A stretch of 49,827 nucleotides of DNA from Aphodosoma sp045631465 (GTDB lineage: Bacteria > Bacteroidota > Bacteroidia > Bacteroidales > Paludibacteraceae): NCBI GenBank assembly GCA_045631465.1, contig JAZQUV010000015.1, forward strand, positions 1 through 49,827, written 5' to 3'. Shown here one piece after another: positions 48,953 through 49,827 of the stretch. The translations under genes were made by a program, and so were the position numbers. The notes beneath the pieces were generated by a model. That model had not been told where the DNA came from. It worked only from the letters and a program-made list of their open reading frames with translations, and did no database searches. Each line of letters begins with the position of its first letter. Positions within the stretch are counted from its first letter, which is position 1.

Positions 48953-49402
48953 ATGAAAACATTTCTTGGTAAAATAGAAGCGAAGATAGACGTGAAGGGT
49001 CGTGTGTTTGTGCCATCTGTGTTTCGAAAAGTGTTCTCGGAAGAGGATAGGGAGCGCGTTGTGGTGCGTATGGAGGCTGATGAAAAGTATCTTGTGGTGT
49101 ATCCTGAGAGTGTTTGGAATAAGCAAGTTTTGGATTTGCAGTCGAAATTGAACGAGTGGGACCCAGAGGACCAGATGTTGTTGATGCAATTTGTGGGCGA
49201 TGCGGAGATTTTGGATTTTGATAGTCAAGGACGTGTGTTGTTGCCTAAACGATTGCAGGCGAGATTGGGGAGTGATAGCGAGTTGATTTTTGTGGGTATG
49301 GTTGATAGAATTGCGTTGTGGAGTAAGTCTATGTATGAAGAACAGTTTGCGATGAAAGAGAAACTTTCGGAAAAACTGAAGAAATTAGGAATGAGAAATT
49401 AG
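48953..49402 (+). CDS. mraZ: Division/cell-wall cluster regulator MraZ
   Basis: The 149-residue DNA-binding protein is the first gene of the dcw cluster. It has two AbrB-like halves: FLGKIEAKIDVKGRVFVPSVFRKVF (about residues 3-27) and AEILDFDSQGRVLLPKRLQARLG (about 83-105), each with the DxKGR/DSQGR motif. It binds repeats upstream of its own gene and controls the cluster. ATG 48953 (MKTFLGKIEAK) is the family start; an in-frame ATG 30 bp upstream adds atypical residues. The last codons (LGMRN and the stop) lie in a heptad array. Confidence 0.94.
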   Translation: MKTFLGKIEAKIDVKGRVFVPSVFRKVFSEEDRERVVVRMEADEKYLVVYPESVWNKQVLDLQSKLNEWDPEDQMLLMQFVGDAEILDFDSQGRVLLPKRLQARLGSDSELIFVGMVDRIALWSKSMYEEQFAMKEKLSEKLKKLGMRN

Positions 49403-49418
49403 GAATGAGGAATTATTG
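49384..49418 (+). repeat. 7-bp tandem array overlapping the mraZ stop codon
   Basis: GAAATTA, GGAATGA, GAAATTA, GGAATGA, GGAATTA. The mraZ TAG lies inside. The GGAATGA unit also occurs over the gldD stop codon (24895-24922, other strand). Confidence 0.85.
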
Positions 49419-49439
49419 TTTAATTATAAATTGTTTATT

Positions 49440-49827
49440 ATGAATACTGAATTAAATACATATCATGTTCCGGTGATGTTGGAGGAGTGTTTAGAGGGGT
49501 TGAATATTAAGTCTAATGGGGTTTATGTGGATGTAACGTTTGGTGGTGGTGGGCACTCGCGTGCGATATTGGAGCGATTGGGTGAGGGTGGTCATTTGTA
49601 TTCGTTTGACCAAGACCTTGATGCTATGAGGAATGCGTTTGATGATGAGCGATTTACGTTTGTGAGAAGTAATTTTAGATACTTGAAGAACTTTTTGAAA
49701 TATCATGGTGTGGAGAAAGTGGATGGCATATTGGCAGACTTGGGGGTTAGTTCGCATCACTTGGATGATGAGACTCGTGGTTTTTCGTTTCGCTTTGAGG
49801 GTCAGTTGGATATGCGAATGAATACGG
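49440..49827 (+). CDS. rsmH: 16S rRNA (cytosine-1402-N4) methyltransferase RsmH, 5' part
   Basis: The frame starts at ATG 49440 (MNTELNTYHVPVMLEECLEGL) and runs out of the window, giving 129 residues. It has the family start YHVPVMLEE, the SAM-binding VYVDVTFGGGGHSRAIL (about residues 28-44), SFDQDLDAM and ILADLGVSSHHLDDETRGFSFR. RsmH methylates C1402 of 16S rRNA in the ribosomal P site. It is the second gene of the dcw cluster, 37 bp after mraZ, as usual. Confidence 0.95.
   Translation, partial: MNTELNTYHVPVMLEECLEGLNIKSNGVYVDVTFGGGGHSRAILERLGEGGHLYSFDQDLDAMRNAFDDERFTFVRSNFRYLKNFLKYHGVEKVDGILADLGVSSHHLDDETRGFSFRFEGQLDMRMNT

Noticed and set aside
48839..49228. 129-aa reverse-strand frame opposite mraZ
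   Set aside because: It runs antisense through mraZ and the heptad array (giving an LNSQFST-like repeat peptide). The true reverse-strand coding remnant is in another frame (ccsA).

Overview
The window is a piece of a Bacteroidales (Bacteroidota) chromosome. Evidence: promoters of the TTTG-N19/20-TAnnTTTG type in front of many genes, almost no Shine-Dalgarno sequences, gldD and gldE, a FadL-like outer-membrane protein, DUF1573, the 30-residue mS38-like ribosomal peptide encoded next to HU, a K-type phosphoglycerate dehydrogenase and pyruvate phosphate dikinase. It is AT-rich. I cannot name the genus.

Layout. 1-4.6 kb (+): unknown soluble protein, an S23/IVP-like four-helix-bundle protein, a DUF456 membrane protein, a His/Tyr/Ser/Thr-rich secreted protein and a FadL-like outer-membrane protein. 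4.7-13.8 kb (-): PBP1A, PAP2 phosphatase, MeaB, DUF1573, GT2 glycosyltransferase, LpxL-like acyltransferase, a small acidic protein and a Na/Pi cotransporter with 11-bp direct repeats resembling a Pho box. 14.1-20.4 kb (-): a defence island with cas12a, a CRISPR array of 16 intact repeats plus one degenerate repeat, and a RhuM-Fic fusion gene. 21.1-27.7 kb (-): S9 peptidase lipoprotein, GGGP synthase, phosphopantetheinyl transferase, GldD, GldE and SSB. 27.8-43.3 kb (mostly +): HU, mS38-like peptide, RNase G, AddA-like helicase/nuclease, dGTPase, PPDK, UPRT, a DPP-IV-like peptidase, tRNA-Ser(GCU) on the minus strand, MltG and PGDH. 43.4-48.4 kb: XerD, a polysaccharide flippase, a CyuA-like desulfidase and a TIGR01212 radical SAM protein. 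48.6-49.8 kb: a decayed 3' piece of ccsA, then mraZ and the start of rsmH (head of the dcw cluster).

The outstanding system is type V-A CRISPR-Cas. Cas12a keeps all RuvC, crRNA-processing and PAM-contact positions I could check, and its array has its own promoter directly before the first repeat. No cas1, cas2 or cas4 lies in the window. The 19-nt mature crRNA handle is the same in all 16 intact repeats, while the part that is trimmed away varies. The array transcript and the neighbouring rhuM-fic gene end in terminator hairpins with identical arms.

The second theme is repeats. Many gaps between genes are filled by short tandem arrays with a 7-bp period but differing unit sequences; several run from one gene's stop codon to the next gene's start codon. 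One 7-bp array lies inside a signal-peptide coding region and could switch that gene on and off. There are also a 42-bp dispersed repeat, a hairpin element before both S9 peptidase genes, and an in-frame repeat-like insertion inside GGGP synthase that resembles an intergenic copy 24 kb away.
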